64,000 nt of DNA from Ensifer adhaerens (GTDB lineage Bacteria; Pseudomonadota; Alphaproteobacteria; Rhizobiales; Rhizobiaceae). Position 1 is the stretch's first letter. Each line of letters starts with the position of its first letter. Made by a program: the position numbers and the translations under genes. The notes under the pieces were generated by a model. It was not told the origin of the DNA. It did no database searches and saw nothing but the letters and a program-made list of their open reading frames with translations. Of the stretch, positions 8,217 to 16,568 are shown piece by piece. The stretch is taken from positions 62,001 through 126,000 of the forward strand of contig NZ_JABEKT010000003.1 of assembly GCF_013283195.1 (NCBI RefSeq), given 5' to 3'.

Positions 8217-9725
8217 TTACGGCAGCGTGATCCACACCGCCTTTGTCTCCATCAGGTAGTCGAGCTGTTCGGGGCCCAGGTCCTTGCCGAAGCCCGAGGC
8301 CTTGAAGCCGCCGAAGGGCATGGACGGGTCGATCGTGCTGTGCGCGTTGACGTAGACGGAGCCCGCATGCAGGCGCGGGATGAGCGTGTGCACGCGCGCG
8401 AGATCGTTCGAGTAGATCGCGGCGGCAAGGCCGAAGGGCGTGTCGTTCGCCAACGAAACCGCCTCATCCAGCGTCTCGAAGGGGCTCGTGACCAGCACCG
8501 GCCCGAAGATTTCCTCGCGCACGATGCTCATCTCCGGCCTGCAATGGGCAAAGATTGCCGGTTCGACGAAATGGCCCGGCCGGTCCGGACTGCCCCCGCC
8601 ATGGATCAGCTCGGCGCCTTCACGACGGCCGGCTTCGATATAGTCGGACACGACCTTCTTCTGCTGTGCAGACACCATGGGACCGATGTAGCAATTGCGG
8701 TCGAGACCCGGCGCGAGCTTCAGCGTGCGGGTGACGGCGACCAGCTCATCGAGGAAAGCGTCATGCACCGACCGCTGCACATAGACGCGGGTGCCCGCAT
8801 CGCAGACCTGGCCCGAGTTGAAGAATACGCCGTTCGCCACCGCGAGCGCAGCACTCTGCAGGTCGGCATCGTCGAGCACAAGCACCGGCGATTTGCCGCC
8901 GAGTTCCAGCGTAACGTGCTTGAGATTGCCGACAGCCGTGCGGCCAACTTCCTGCCCGACCGGGGTCGAGCCGGTGAAAGTGACCTTGTCGATGCCCGGA
9001 TGGGTCGACATGGCCGCGCCGATGACACTGCCCTTGCCCGTGACGATGTTGACCACGCCATCGGGAATGCCCGCCTCCTGCACCAGTTCGGCAAAGCGCA
9101 GGGTGGAGAGCGAGGTCAGTTCCGCCGGTTTGACGATGACTGTGCAGCCGACCGCAAGGGCAGCCGCGAGTTTCCACGCCATGGTCTGCAGCGGAAAGTT
9201 CCACGGCACGATCGCGGCGACGACGCCAAGCGGCTGCTTGCGCGTATAGGCGAGATAATTGCCGGGAATGGAAGGCTCGACGGTGCGGCCATGCAGCTTT
9301 GTCGGCCAGCCGGCAAAATAGCGGAACGTATCTACCGTGCCCTGGATATCGATCTCCCGGGCAAAGGTCACGGATTTACCCATGTCGATGGCTTCGATCT
9401 CCGCCAGTTCGTCGGCATGCGTCTCGATGAGGTCGGCAAGGCGGTGCAGCAGGCGTTCGCGCTCGAGCGGCTTCAGGAGGCGCCAGGCGCCGCCGTCGAA
9501 CTGGGCACGGGCGGCGCGGACGGCACGGTCGAGATCATCGGTGGTGCCGGAAGGAGCACGGGTGATCATGCCGCCGGTGGACGGTTCGAAAATGTCGAAG
9601 GTTGCGCCATTGCCGCTGTCGACCCAGGCGCCGCCGATAAACATCTTCTGGGGTTTGGCCAGAAACCGCCGCGTCGCATCGCTGACGCCATAATGATCCA
9701 GATAGTTGCGGACGCTTTCGTCCAT
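8217..9725 (-). CDS. NAD(P)-dependent aldehyde dehydrogenase
   Basis: This 502-residue enzyme of the ALDH superfamily oxidises an aldehyde to its acid in the cytoplasm. The cofactor region (PWNFPLQTMAWKLAAALAVGC), the general base Glu274 in LELGGKSP and the nucleophile Cys308 in NSGQVC are all present, followed by EEIFGPV. The N-terminus MFIGGAWVDSGNG is typical of betaine-aldehyde, phenylacetaldehyde or aminobutyraldehyde enzymes. Set between a ureohydrolase and a choline-dehydrogenase-like enzyme, it may oxidise 4-aminobutyraldehyde or betaine aldehyde. The sequence does not decide. Confidence 0.9.
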   Translation of the reverse strand: MDESVRNYLDHYGVSDATRRFLAKPQKMFIGGAWVDSGNGATFDIFEPSTGGMITRAPSGTTDDLDRAVRAARAQFDGGAWRLLKPLERERLLHRLADLIETHADELAEIEAIDMGKSVTFAREIDIQGTVDTFRYFAGWPTKLHGRTVEPSIPGNYLAYTRKQPLGVVAAIVPWNFPLQTMAWKLAAALAVGCTVIVKPAELTSLSTLRFAELVQEAGIPDGVVNIVTGKGSVIGAAMSTHPGIDKVTFTGSTPVGQEVGRTAVGNLKHVTLELGGKSPVLVLDDADLQSAALAVANGVFFNSGQVCDAGTRVYVQRSVHDAFLDELVAVTRTLKLAPGLDRNCYIGPMVSAQQKKVVSDYIEAGRREGAELIHGGGSPDRPGHFVEPAIFAHCRPEMSIVREEIFGPVLVTSPFETLDEAVSLANDTPFGLAAAIYSNDLARVHTLIPRLHAGSVYVNAHSTIDPSMPFGGFKASGFGKDLGPEQLDYLMETKAVWITLP

Positions 9726-9781
9726 GTCTTTTCCTCCTCGTCGGCAGCCTTTGGGCGTACCGGCCCTCCTCGGGTCTTCGA

Positions 9782-10759
9782 TCAGCGTTTTTCAGCTCTT
9801 GCCTGCATGACGCGGCCGATGAGGTTCATGAGAACCTGCGCGGCCAGAATGGAGGTGCCACCGGTGTGGTCGTAGTCAGGGGCGACCTCCACCAGATCGA
9901 TACCGACGATGGTCCCGCGCTTGGCGAGCGCGGCCAGGATCTCCAGCACCTCGTAGTAGATGAAGCCGCCATGGGACGGGGTTCCCGTGCCCGGCGCGAT
10001 CGACGGATCGAAGCCGTCGATGTCGATGGTGACGTAATAGCGGGCGCCGGCCGGCACGCGTTCGACCACCGCATCTGTGCCCAGCGCCCGGATCTGGCGC
10101 ACAGACAGAATGTCGGAGCCCATCTTGCGGGCGTCCTCGTAGCCTTCCCTGGCGGTGGAAGAGACATTGCGGATGCCGAGCTGCGACAGGCCGCTGACAT
10201 AGGGCTTTTCCGCCGCTCGCCGCATCGGGTTGCCGTGGCCGTAGCGCACGCCATGACGCTCGTCGACGAAATCGAGATGGGCGTCGATCTGCACGATATG
10301 GATCGGACCGTTCTTTTCGCAGTCCTCGGCAAAGGCGTTGACGCAGGGGATGTTGATGGAATGGTCACCGCCCAGCACCACCGGCAACGCGCCGGCCTCC
10401 AAGATCTTGCGCACGCCGAACTCGATGTTGGCATGGCTCTTCATCGTATCTGTGTGGACGATGTCGGCATCGCCGATATCGACGATGGAGACCTCGCCGC
10501 TCGGAAGATAGGTGACGTCGTCCTCGTGGTCATAGGCGCCGCCATGACCAAAGGAGAAGAGGGTGGAGGCCTCGCGGATCGAGCGCGGCCCGAAGCGGGT
10601 GCCGGCGCGCCACTGGGTGCCGCAGTCGAAGGGGGCGCCGAGGATCGCCACGTCGGCGTCGATCGCGTCCCAGTCCGGTTGGTAGGGATATTTGCCGAAG
10701 GTGCAGATGCCGACAAACGGCAGGTTCAGACGTCCGGTTTCATAGGAATTGCTGGTCAT
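9782..10759 (-). CDS. speB: Agmatinase/guanidinobutyrase-family ureohydrolase
   Basis: This 325-residue Mn-dependent ureohydrolase hydrolyses a guanidino group to urea and an amine. The binuclear metal ligands are visible: His133 in GGDHS, Asp159/His161/Asp163 in DAHLD and the later DIDGFDPSIAPG motif. The family includes agmatinase, guanidinobutyrase, guanidinopropionase and guanidine hydrolase, which cannot be separated reliably by eye. No nickel-insertion gene lies next to it. As the first gene of the leftward operon, divergent from a LysR regulator, it probably defines the pathway substrate as a guanidino compound such as agmatine or 4-guanidinobutyrate. Confidence 0.87.
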   Translation of the reverse strand: MTSNSYETGRLNLPFVGICTFGKYPYQPDWDAIDADVAILGAPFDCGTQWRAGTRFGPRSIREASTLFSFGHGGAYDHEDDVTYLPSGEVSIVDIGDADIVHTDTMKSHANIEFGVRKILEAGALPVVLGGDHSINIPCVNAFAEDCEKNGPIHIVQIDAHLDFVDERHGVRYGHGNPMRRAAEKPYVSGLSQLGIRNVSSTAREGYEDARKMGSDILSVRQIRALGTDAVVERVPAGARYYVTIDIDGFDPSIAPGTGTPSHGGFIYYEVLEILAALAKRGTIVGIDLVEVAPDYDHTGGTSILAAQVLMNLIGRVMQARAEKR

Positions 10760-10837
10760 GTCCCCTCCTCCAAAGGTGGGAGGGAGTGTGCCAAAGGCGG
10801 AAACATTTAAAAGTATCTATGATTACATGTTCACTTG

Positions 10838-10853
10838 TGCATTTATCAATGCA
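10838..10853. promoter_or_regulatory. Palindrome TGCAT-N6-ATGCA at LysR gene start
   Basis: A perfect inverted repeat (TGCAT 10838-10842, ATGCA 10849-10853) sits in the 93-base gap between the divergent ureohydrolase and LysR genes, and its last base is the A of the LysR start codon. LysR regulators typically bind such interrupted dyads near their own promoter. This is the best candidate site for autorepression and control of the divergent operon. Confidence 0.5.
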
Positions 10854-11785
10854 TGATCAACAAGGTTCGGCACCGCGTCCTCAATCTCTCGCTTGGCGAT
10901 GCCGAGCTCAGACTTTTGCGCGTCTTTGCCTCCGTCGTTCAGCACGGCGGCTTTTCCGCCGCGCAATCGGCACTTGGCATGACGCAGGCGACCATCTCCA
11001 CCCATATGCGCCATCTGGAGGAACGGCTGGGCCTGCGCCTCTGCAGTCGTGGGCGCAGCGGCTTCGAACTCACCGACGAAGGACGGCTCGTCTATGATGC
11101 CACGCTCGAACTGTTCGGCTCGCTGGAAAAGTTTCAAAGCCGCATCGGCGAGGCGCAAGGGGAGCTGACAGGCAGCCTGAGCTTCGGCACCGTCGATGCG
11201 ATGATCACCAATCGCGAACTAGACCTCCAGGGCGCGCTTGCCGCCTTCCACGCCAAGGCGCCGCGCGTGCATCTGGAAATCGACGTTGCCGCGCCACAGG
11301 TGCTGAACCAGGGCCTGTTGAACGGCTCCTATCAGATCGTGCTGATGCCGTCGGTCGGCAACGTTACTGCGCATTTCCGCAGCCAGGCGGTCTTTTCCGA
11401 AGTGCAGAAACTCTACTGCGCCGTGGGCCATCCGCTCTTTGCCCGGCCGGACGCGGAGCTGACCGACGGCGAACTCGAATCCCAATCCTTCGCCGGCCGT
11501 ACCTACATGCTCAACGAAACGATCTGCGGCGTGAACTTCAACTGGGCAGCCGCGACACCGCACATGGAGGGAACGCTGCTGCTCCTCCTGTCCGGCGCCT
11601 ATATCGGCTTCCTGCCCGATCACTATGCTGACGAATGGGTTCGCACCGGCCGCCTGCGGGTGCTCGCTCCCGAGCGCCTGACCTTCGAGGATATTTTCCA
11701 CATCGCCTATCCGCGCAACAAGCCTTCGCGTGCTGCCGAAACGCTGGCGCAGACCATCACGGAAAGCAGGAGCAAGCCGCGCTGA
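10853..11785 (+). CDS. LysR-family transcriptional regulator
   Basis: This 310-residue regulator has an N-terminal winged helix (about 12-70, FASVVQHGGFSAAQSALGMTQATISTHMRHLEERLG) and a C-terminal effector-binding domain. The ATG at 10853 is chosen. A TTG at 10835 would add six residues, and neither has a convincing ribosome site. It is divergent from the ureohydrolase/ALDH/NCS1/BetA operon, the normal arrangement for a LysR activator and its target. The effector is likely the operon substrate or a product. Confidence 0.88.
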   Translation: MINKVRHRVLNLSLGDAELRLLRVFASVVQHGGFSAAQSALGMTQATISTHMRHLEERLGLRLCSRGRSGFELTDEGRLVYDATLELFGSLEKFQSRIGEAQGELTGSLSFGTVDAMITNRELDLQGALAAFHAKAPRVHLEIDVAAPQVLNQGLLNGSYQIVLMPSVGNVTAHFRSQAVFSEVQKLYCAVGHPLFARPDAELTDGELESQSFAGRTYMLNETICGVNFNWAAATPHMEGTLLLLLSGAYIGFLPDHYADEWVRTGRLRVLAPERLTFEDIFHIAYPRNKPSRAAETLAQTITESRSKPR

Positions 11786-11855
11786 TGTCCGGAGCCCCGT
11801 GTTTCCGGATCCTGGAGCGTCGCACCCTTCTTTGAGCAAGCGCTGACAAAGCGGC

Positions 11856-11905
11856 TTGACACCGGGCGAAACCGCCCATAGTAAGTTGTAGGCCTAACCC
11901 TACAA
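11856..11905 (+). promoter_or_regulatory. Promoter and GntR-type operator of the PfkB/BtpA operon
   Basis: A -35 hexamer TTGACA lies at 11856-11861, with a weak -10 region around 11877-11884 (CATAGT/TAGTAA). Immediately downstream is a perfect inverted repeat, TTGTAGG (11886-11892), six bases, CCTACAA (11899-11905), which would cover the transcription start. A GntR/HutC regulator is the fourth gene of the operon, so repression by it through this site is the simplest reading. Confidence 0.6.
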
Positions 11906-11914
11906 GTGGATTTC

Positions 11915-12841
11915 ATGCCTCATTTGCCTCATCATTCACCCGCAGCCCTACCGCTGATCGACCTGCCCGGCCCGGATGTGACCGTCCGTCGCCTGCGCCA
12001 CCCCGGTCGCTGGATCAGCGGCGGCATCGTCCTTCTGCTGCTCGCCATCATCGTCCGAGCCTTCGCCGTCGGACAAATCCAGTGGACGGTGGTCGGACAA
12101 TTCCTGACTGCCGGCGTGATCGTCACCGGCTTCGGCTGGACGCTGCTGATTTCGGCCTGTGCGCTGGCGCTCGGTGTCGCCCTTGGCTTCGCCTTCGGTA
12201 TCATGCGGCTTTCGGAAAACCCGATCCTGCGCTTTGCCGCGTGGCTCTATGTCTGGATCTTCCGCGGCACGCCGGTGCTGCTGCAGCTGCTCATCTGGTT
12301 CAACATCGCGCTGGTCTTTCCGCGCCTCTATATTCCGGGCCTCGTCGACGAGCGCATGGTCGACGTTGTCACGCCGTTCGTGGCTGCCGTTCTCGGGCTC
12401 GGCGTCAATGAAGGCTCCTATCTCACCGAGGTGGTGCGCGGTGGCATCGGTTCCGTTGACCGCGGTCAGAAGGAAGCGGCCCACACGCTCGGCATGACGC
12501 CGGGCCAGACCATGCGACGCATCATCCTGCCTCAGACGGTGCGCCTGATCCTGCCGGTGCTCGGCAACAGCGCCATCGGCATGCTGAAATTCTCCTCGCT
12601 GGCCGCCACGATCGCCATGGGCGAAATGCTGAACGCCGCACAGCGCATCTACTTCATCAACGGTGCCGTGATCGAGCTCCTGTTCGTCTGCGCCGTCTGG
12701 TACCTGGCCGGAACCACCGTCCTTTCCATTGGCCAATATTATCTCGAACGTCACTTCGGCCGCGATGCCGCCACCGCAACCAGCGATCGCCGCGGGTTCT
12801 GGGCCTGGGCGCGGCGGCCGGCCGCAAGGGGGGAAGCATGA
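11915..12841 (+). CDS. Polar amino-acid-type ABC transporter permease
   Basis: This 308-residue inner-membrane permease of the HisM/GlnP family has at least five membrane segments. It shows the EAA loop [21 protein letters not shown] in its second half and the family motif [19 protein letters not shown] 11915 is taken as start, and an in-frame GTG at 11906 is possible. Its stop overlaps the ATPase start by 4 bases (ATGA). As the only permease in the operon it probably works as a homodimer. The substrate is likely a polar, perhaps amino-acid-like or purine-derived compound, judging from the catabolic genes downstream. Confidence 0.88.
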   Translation: MPHLPHHSPAALPLIDLPGPDVTVRRLRHPGRWISGGIVLLLLAIIVRAFAVGQIQWTVVGQFLTAGVIVTGFGWTLLISACALALGVALGFAFGIMRLSENPILRFAAWLYVWIFRGTPVLLQLLIWFNIALVFPRLYIPGLVDERMVDVVTPFVAAVLGLGVNEGSYLTEVVRGGIGSVDRGQKEAAHTLGMTPGQTMRRIILPQTVRLILPVLGNSAIGMLKFSSLAATIAMGEMLNAAQRIYFINGAVIELLFVCAVWYLAGTTVLSIGQYYLERHFGRDAATATSDRRGFWAWARRPAARGEA

Positions 12842-13602
12842 GCCTCGCAGTCAAGGCGGTGGGTATCCGCAAGAGTTTTGGCAGCCACGAGGTCCTGAAG
12901 GGCCTGGATCTGGAAGTCGCCTATGGCGAAGTGCTCTGCATTCTCGGTCCATCCGGCAGCGGCAAGAGCACGTTCCTGCGTTGCATCAACCACCTGGAAA
13001 CGCCCAATGGCGGCTATGTCTGGGTCGATGGTGCGATCATGGGCTATGAGCTTAACCGCGGCGCGCTTCAGGAATTGCCGGTCAAGCGCTTGCGCGCCCA
13101 GCAGAGCCAGCTCGGCATGGTGTTCCAGCATTTCAATTTGTTCGCCCATCGGACGGTGCTCGGAAACGTCATCGAGGGACCGATGGTTGTGCGCGGTCTC
13201 AGCCGTGACGAGGCTGAAGCCCGTGCCATGGGCCTGCTCGAGCAGGTCGGCATGGCAGCGAAGGCGTCCGCTTACCCTTCGCAACTTTCCGGCGGCCAGA
13301 AGCAGCGCGTCGCGATTGCCAGAGCCCTGGCGATGGAACCGCGCGTCATGCTGTTCGACGAGCCGACCAGCGCCCTCGACCCGGAACTCGTCGGCGAGGT
13401 GCTGGAAGTGATGCGCAATCTGGCACGCGGCGGCACGACCATGATCGTAGTGACGCACGAGATCGGCTTTGCCCGCGAGGTCGCCGACCGCGTCGTGGTG
13501 ATGATTGACGGCGAGATCCGCGAAATGGGTGCGCCCCAGCAAGTCCTGAGCGACCCCGGCGACCCGCGCGTGCGCAGTTTCCTCAGTCGTGTGCTGGCCT
13601 GA
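12838..13602 (+). CDS. Amino-acid-type ABC transporter ATP-binding protein
   Basis: This 254-residue ATPase has all canonical motifs: Walker [10 protein letters not shown] (about 38-46), Q-loop [10 protein letters not shown], signature LSGGQKQR and Walker [13 protein letters not shown], followed by a switch histidine in VVTHEIGFA. It belongs to the GlnQ/HisP family that energises polar amino-acid importers. It is translationally coupled to the permease gene and followed by the binding protein. It is the only amino-acid-type importer ATPase in the window, so it could also serve the ATPase-less importer at 23-28 kb, although that is speculative. Confidence 0.93.
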   Translation: MSLAVKAVGIRKSFGSHEVLKGLDLEVAYGEVLCILGPSGSGKSTFLRCINHLETPNGGYVWVDGAIMGYELNRGALQELPVKRLRAQQSQLGMVFQHFNLFAHRTVLGNVIEGPMVVRGLSRDEAEARAMGLLEQVGMAAKASAYPSQLSGGQKQRVAIARALAMEPRVMLFDEPTSALDPELVGEVLEVMRNLARGGTTMIVVTHEIGFAREVADRVVVMIDGEIREMGAPQQVLSDPGDPRVRSFLSRVLA

Positions 13603-13632
13603 TCAACAAAGTTCAAAAAAGGGAGAACGGAA

Positions 13633-14493
13633 ATGAAACAACTGCTGCCGATGGTCTTGGGGCTCGCCTCTGCCACATTCATCAGTCTTGCATCTGGCGT
13701 GGCCGCCCATGCCGCCGACGAAAAGCTCGCGGCAGCCCTGCCCGAAGCGGTTCGCTCGGCTGGCAAGCTGAACTTCACCATCAGCCTCGCCTATCCGCCG
13801 ATGGAGTACAGCGACGCCGGCTCGACCGATCTGAAGGGCTTCGACATCGATCTTGCCAAGGCGATCGCCGAGCGCCTTGGCCTGACGGCAGAATTCCAGA
13901 ACGTCGAGTTCCCGCAGCTCATCCCGCAGGTCGTCACCGGCCGCTCGGATATGATCATCACCGCCTTTTCCGACAAGGTCGAGCGCCAGACCCAGCTCGA
14001 CTTCATCGATTATTTCAAGACCGGCAACGTCTTCTACTCCAGCGTTGACCATCAGGGCGAGATCAAGACCGAGGCCGACCTCTGCGGCAAGACCGTCGCG
14101 GTGGCGACAGGCACGAGCTGGGTCACGTGGGCGGAGGAGCTTGGAAAGTCGATCTGCCCGGCCGACAAGCTGATCACCGTCATCCAGATCCCGACCCAGG
14201 CCGAACACATCATGCAGATCCGCCAGGGCCGTGCCCAAGCCTCGGTCATCGGCCTCGAGGGACTTCTCGACCTGATCAAGCAGGAGCCGGGCAAGTTCTA
14301 CCAGATCGGCGACGTCGGAGAAATCAACCACTACGGCATCGCCTTCGCCAAGGCGAATGGCGAGTTGCGCGACGCGGTGCATGCAACGCTCAATGTGCTG
14401 AAGGCCGATGGCACTTATGCACAGATCCTCGACCGCCACGGCTTGAAAGAGGCTGGCGTCGAGGAGTTCAAGATAAACGGAGCCACGAAGTAA
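13633..14493 (+). CDS. Periplasmic amino-acid-type substrate-binding protein
   Basis: This 286-residue secreted protein is preceded by a GGGAGAA ribosome site. The signal peptide covers the first 27-28 residues, with cleavage after A-H-A-A. The mature protein follows the family 3 binding-protein plan: LAYPPMEY near the start, GFDIDLAKAIAERLG, the hinge DMIITAFSDKVERQ and GKTVAVATGTSW. It captures the operon substrate for the permease and ATPase encoded just upstream. No ligand can be read from the sequence. Confidence 0.9.
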   Translation: MKQLLPMVLGLASATFISLASGVAAHAADEKLAAALPEAVRSAGKLNFTISLAYPPMEYSDAGSTDLKGFDIDLAKAIAERLGLTAEFQNVEFPQLIPQVVTGRSDMIITAFSDKVERQTQLDFIDYFKTGNVFYSSVDHQGEIKTEADLCGKTVAVATGTSWVTWAEELGKSICPADKLITVIQIPTQAEHIMQIRQGRAQASVIGLEGLLDLIKQEPGKFYQIGDVGEINHYGIAFAKANGELRDAVHATLNVLKADGTYAQILDRHGLKEAGVEEFKINGATK

Positions 14494-14512
14494 CCACTTG
14501 CCGGAGCCTGCC

Positions 14513-15295
14513 TTGACCCATCCTTCCACGCCAGACGCAAACGCAACCACCGAAAGCCCGGATGACCGGCTGTCGCGCTTTCGCCTCGATTCCTTTTCGA
14601 GCGAGCAGCTCTATCGGCAGCTATACCGGGCCTTGCGTGCCGCCATTCTGAGCGGCGACTTTTCCGAGGGGGAAGCCATCCCCTCGGAGAACCAGCTGCG
14701 CGACCAGTTCGGCATTGCCCGGACCACGGTCCGCAATGCAATGGCGCTGCTGGTGTCGGAAGGATTGGTTCAGCAGGTGCGCGGCCGCGGCACCATCGTC
14801 TCGCACCGGCCGATCAGCCACAACATCTGGAACTTCGGAAGCTTCACCGAACTGGCCAGGCGTCAGGGCCAGCGCCCGGTGACACGGGTTCTGGAGCACC
14901 GGGTGGAAAACGGCGAACTCCTCCTGGTGCGTGCCCGAGGTCTGGCGAACGGCGAGACGATCAGTTGGCTGAATGTCGACACGTCGCAACTCGACCTTGC
15001 CCTCTACCCCGGCATCGATGCCTACGATTTCGGCGCGCAATCCCTCTATGAGGTGCTGCGCCGCGATTACGATCGCCATCCCCTTCGCTCGGAACTGCTG
15101 CTCACCGTCGTGCCGCCGTCCGATCGTCTTCGGGAGGTCTTTGCCCCGGCGCCTTCCGTGCCGGGCTATCTTTGCGCCAGCGGGGACGTGCTCGATGCCG
15201 ACGACCAATTGGTTGAACGCACGTCGATCGTCTACTCGCCGGCCGTCCAGATGAAATTCGCAACGCGCTGGGGGCGCGATACCGCGCCCGCATGA
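14513..15295 (+). CDS. GntR-family regulator, HutC subfamily
   Basis: This 260-residue regulator has a GntR winged helix (about 20-90, AIPSENQLRDQFGIARTTVRNAMALLVSEG) and a C-terminal UTRA ligand-binding domain. The TTG at 14513 is chosen because GGAG lies six bases upstream. Another TTG at 14498 is less well placed. It sits inside the importer/catabolic operon, between transporter and enzyme genes, and overlaps an out-of-frame ATG at its stop. It is the likely repressor acting at the TTGTAGG-N6-CCTACAA site before the operon, with the imported compound or a phosphorylated derivative as inducer. Confidence 0.88.
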   Translation: MTHPSTPDANATTESPDDRLSRFRLDSFSSEQLYRQLYRALRAAILSGDFSEGEAIPSENQLRDQFGIARTTVRNAMALLVSEGLVQQVRGRGTIVSHRPISHNIWNFGSFTELARRQGQRPVTRVLEHRVENGELLLVRARGLANGETISWLNVDTSQLDLALYPGIDAYDFGAQSLYEVLRRDYDRHPLRSELLLTVVPPSDRLREVFAPAPSVPGYLCASGDVLDADDQLVERTSIVYSPAVQMKFATRWGRDTAPA

Positions 15296-15321
15296 CAGCG
15301 GCGCGACCCAGGAGAACTGAC

Positions 15322-16062
15322 ATGAGCCGTTTTGGCGAGACTTTCACAACCCCGAAACCCATCCTCGGCATGCTGCACCTGACCGGCGACGGACCTGCCG
15401 CAAAATGCGCTCAGGCCGAAGAGGAGGCCCGCATCATGGCCGGCGAAGGTGTCGACGGGTTGGTGGTCGAAAACTACTTTGGCGATGCCGACGATGTCGA
15501 GCGCGTGCTCGAACGGCTTTGCACCCTCGATCTCGGCGCACGGATCGGCGTCAACGTGCTGCGCGACGATGCGCGCGCCTTTGCGCTTGCCAGACGCTTC
15601 CCCGTCTCCTTCATTCAGGTGGATTCCGTCGCCGGCCATCTGCCGCCGGAAAGCGATGCCTCGTTTGCGGCCGACCTTGCGGGACGGCGGGCCGGTGTGC
15701 CGGCGTTGCTGCTCGGTGGCGTACGGTTCAAGTATCAACCGGTTCTCTCCGGGCGATCCGAGGAAGACGACGTACGCCTGGGCGCGGCGCGCTGTGACGG
15801 CCTTGTGGTAACGTCGGATGCCACCGGCCAGCCGACGGACATGGACAAGGTCGCGCGCTTCCGCGCCGCAACCGGCGGAACCGTGCCGCTGCTCATCGGC
15901 GCTGGCCTGACCGAAGCGAACGCGGTCGAGCAGCTCGCGCATGCTGATGGCGCCGTTGTCGGAAGCTGGTTCAAGCACGATCACAAGGATACCGGCAGGG
16001 TCGAGGCCGGCCATGTCGCGCGGCTGATGCGCGTTGTGCGCACCGCACGGAGCGCAACATGA
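15322..16062 (+). CDS. BtpA/SgcQ-family TIM-barrel protein
   Basis: This 246-residue protein starts at ATG 15322, eight bases after AGGAG. The opening PILGMLHLTG and the later VDGLVVENYFGDADD, LGARIGVNVLRDDARAF and GLVVTSDATGQPTDMDKV match the BtpA/SgcQ family, a TIM-barrel group with poorly defined chemistry (BtpA was named for photosystem I biogenesis; SgcQ lies in a sugar-related operon in enterobacteria). Its stop overlaps the next gene by 4 bases. In this operon an aldolase or nucleoside/sugar-cleaving role is plausible but unproven. Confidence 0.8.
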   Translation: MSRFGETFTTPKPILGMLHLTGDGPAAKCAQAEEEARIMAGEGVDGLVVENYFGDADDVERVLERLCTLDLGARIGVNVLRDDARAFALARRFPVSFIQVDSVAGHLPPESDASFAADLAGRRAGVPALLLGGVRFKYQPVLSGRSEEDDVRLGAARCDGLVVTSDATGQPTDMDKVARFRAATGGTVPLLIGAGLTEANAVEQLAHADGAVVGSWFKHDHKDTGRVEAGHVARLMRVVRTARSAT

Positions 16063-16568
16063 GCACCGACACCGTTTGGGCAAGCCCGGTGACAGCCGAG
16101 AACTTTGCCCGCTACGGCAAGGTCTATGACCTCATGGACGATCAGGACCGGCAGGTGATCTGGACGACAGGTGACGGATGGCGTGATGGGTTCACCCGTA
16201 TCCCGCTGGTAGAAGGTTCGCCGCGCCTCGGCATCACGCGCGCGCCAGGAGCGCCCTGGTCTTGCACGGCCATGGAGCGGCATCTGCTGACCGAAGAGGC
16301 GATCTTCTGCGCAGGCGAAGCGATCGTTCTTGCGGTGGCACCGGCATCGTCCGCCAATGCCCCTGTTGCCGCTGAGATCGAGGCGTTCATCATCACACCG
16401 GGCAAGGCGGTGGTGATGAACCGGGGTGTCTGGCACGACGCCTGCCGGGGTGCCGCCGGCCCGACGCCCTATTACTGGATGGCGGTCTGCGGCCTGGGCG
16501 AGAGCCCATGGGTGCCGGTCGAGCGCGGATCGCGCCGGGTGCAGGTCATGCAAGGGGAGCTCGCATGA
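16059..16568 (+). CDS. AllA-like cupin protein (ureidoglycolate lyase superfamily)
   Basis: This 169-residue protein opens VTAENFARYGKVYDL and contains MERHLLTEEAIFC, VLAVAP and PGKAVVMNRGVWHDACR. That order and spacing resemble ureidoglycolate lyase (AllA), a cupin-like enzyme that releases urea from ureidoglycolate. No other allantoin-pathway gene is adjacent, so a related lyase or epimerase activity on a different ureide or sugar is equally possible. It is coupled by 4-base overlaps to both the BtpA-like gene and the PfkB kinase. Confidence 0.6.
   Translation: MSTDTVWASPVTAENFARYGKVYDLMDDQDRQVIWTTGDGWRDGFTRIPLVEGSPRLGITRAPGAPWSCTAMERHLLTEEAIFCAGEAIVLAVAPASSANAPVAAEIEAFIITPGKAVVMNRGVWHDACRGAAGPTPYYWMAVCGLGESPWVPVERGSRRVQVMQGELA

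Noticed and set aside
6435..9875. A 1,146-codon open frame on the plus strand
   Set aside because: It is antisense to the clearly coding NCS1 permease, small membrane protein and aldehyde dehydrogenase. Its translation is charged low-complexity sequence typical of GC-rich antisense frames.
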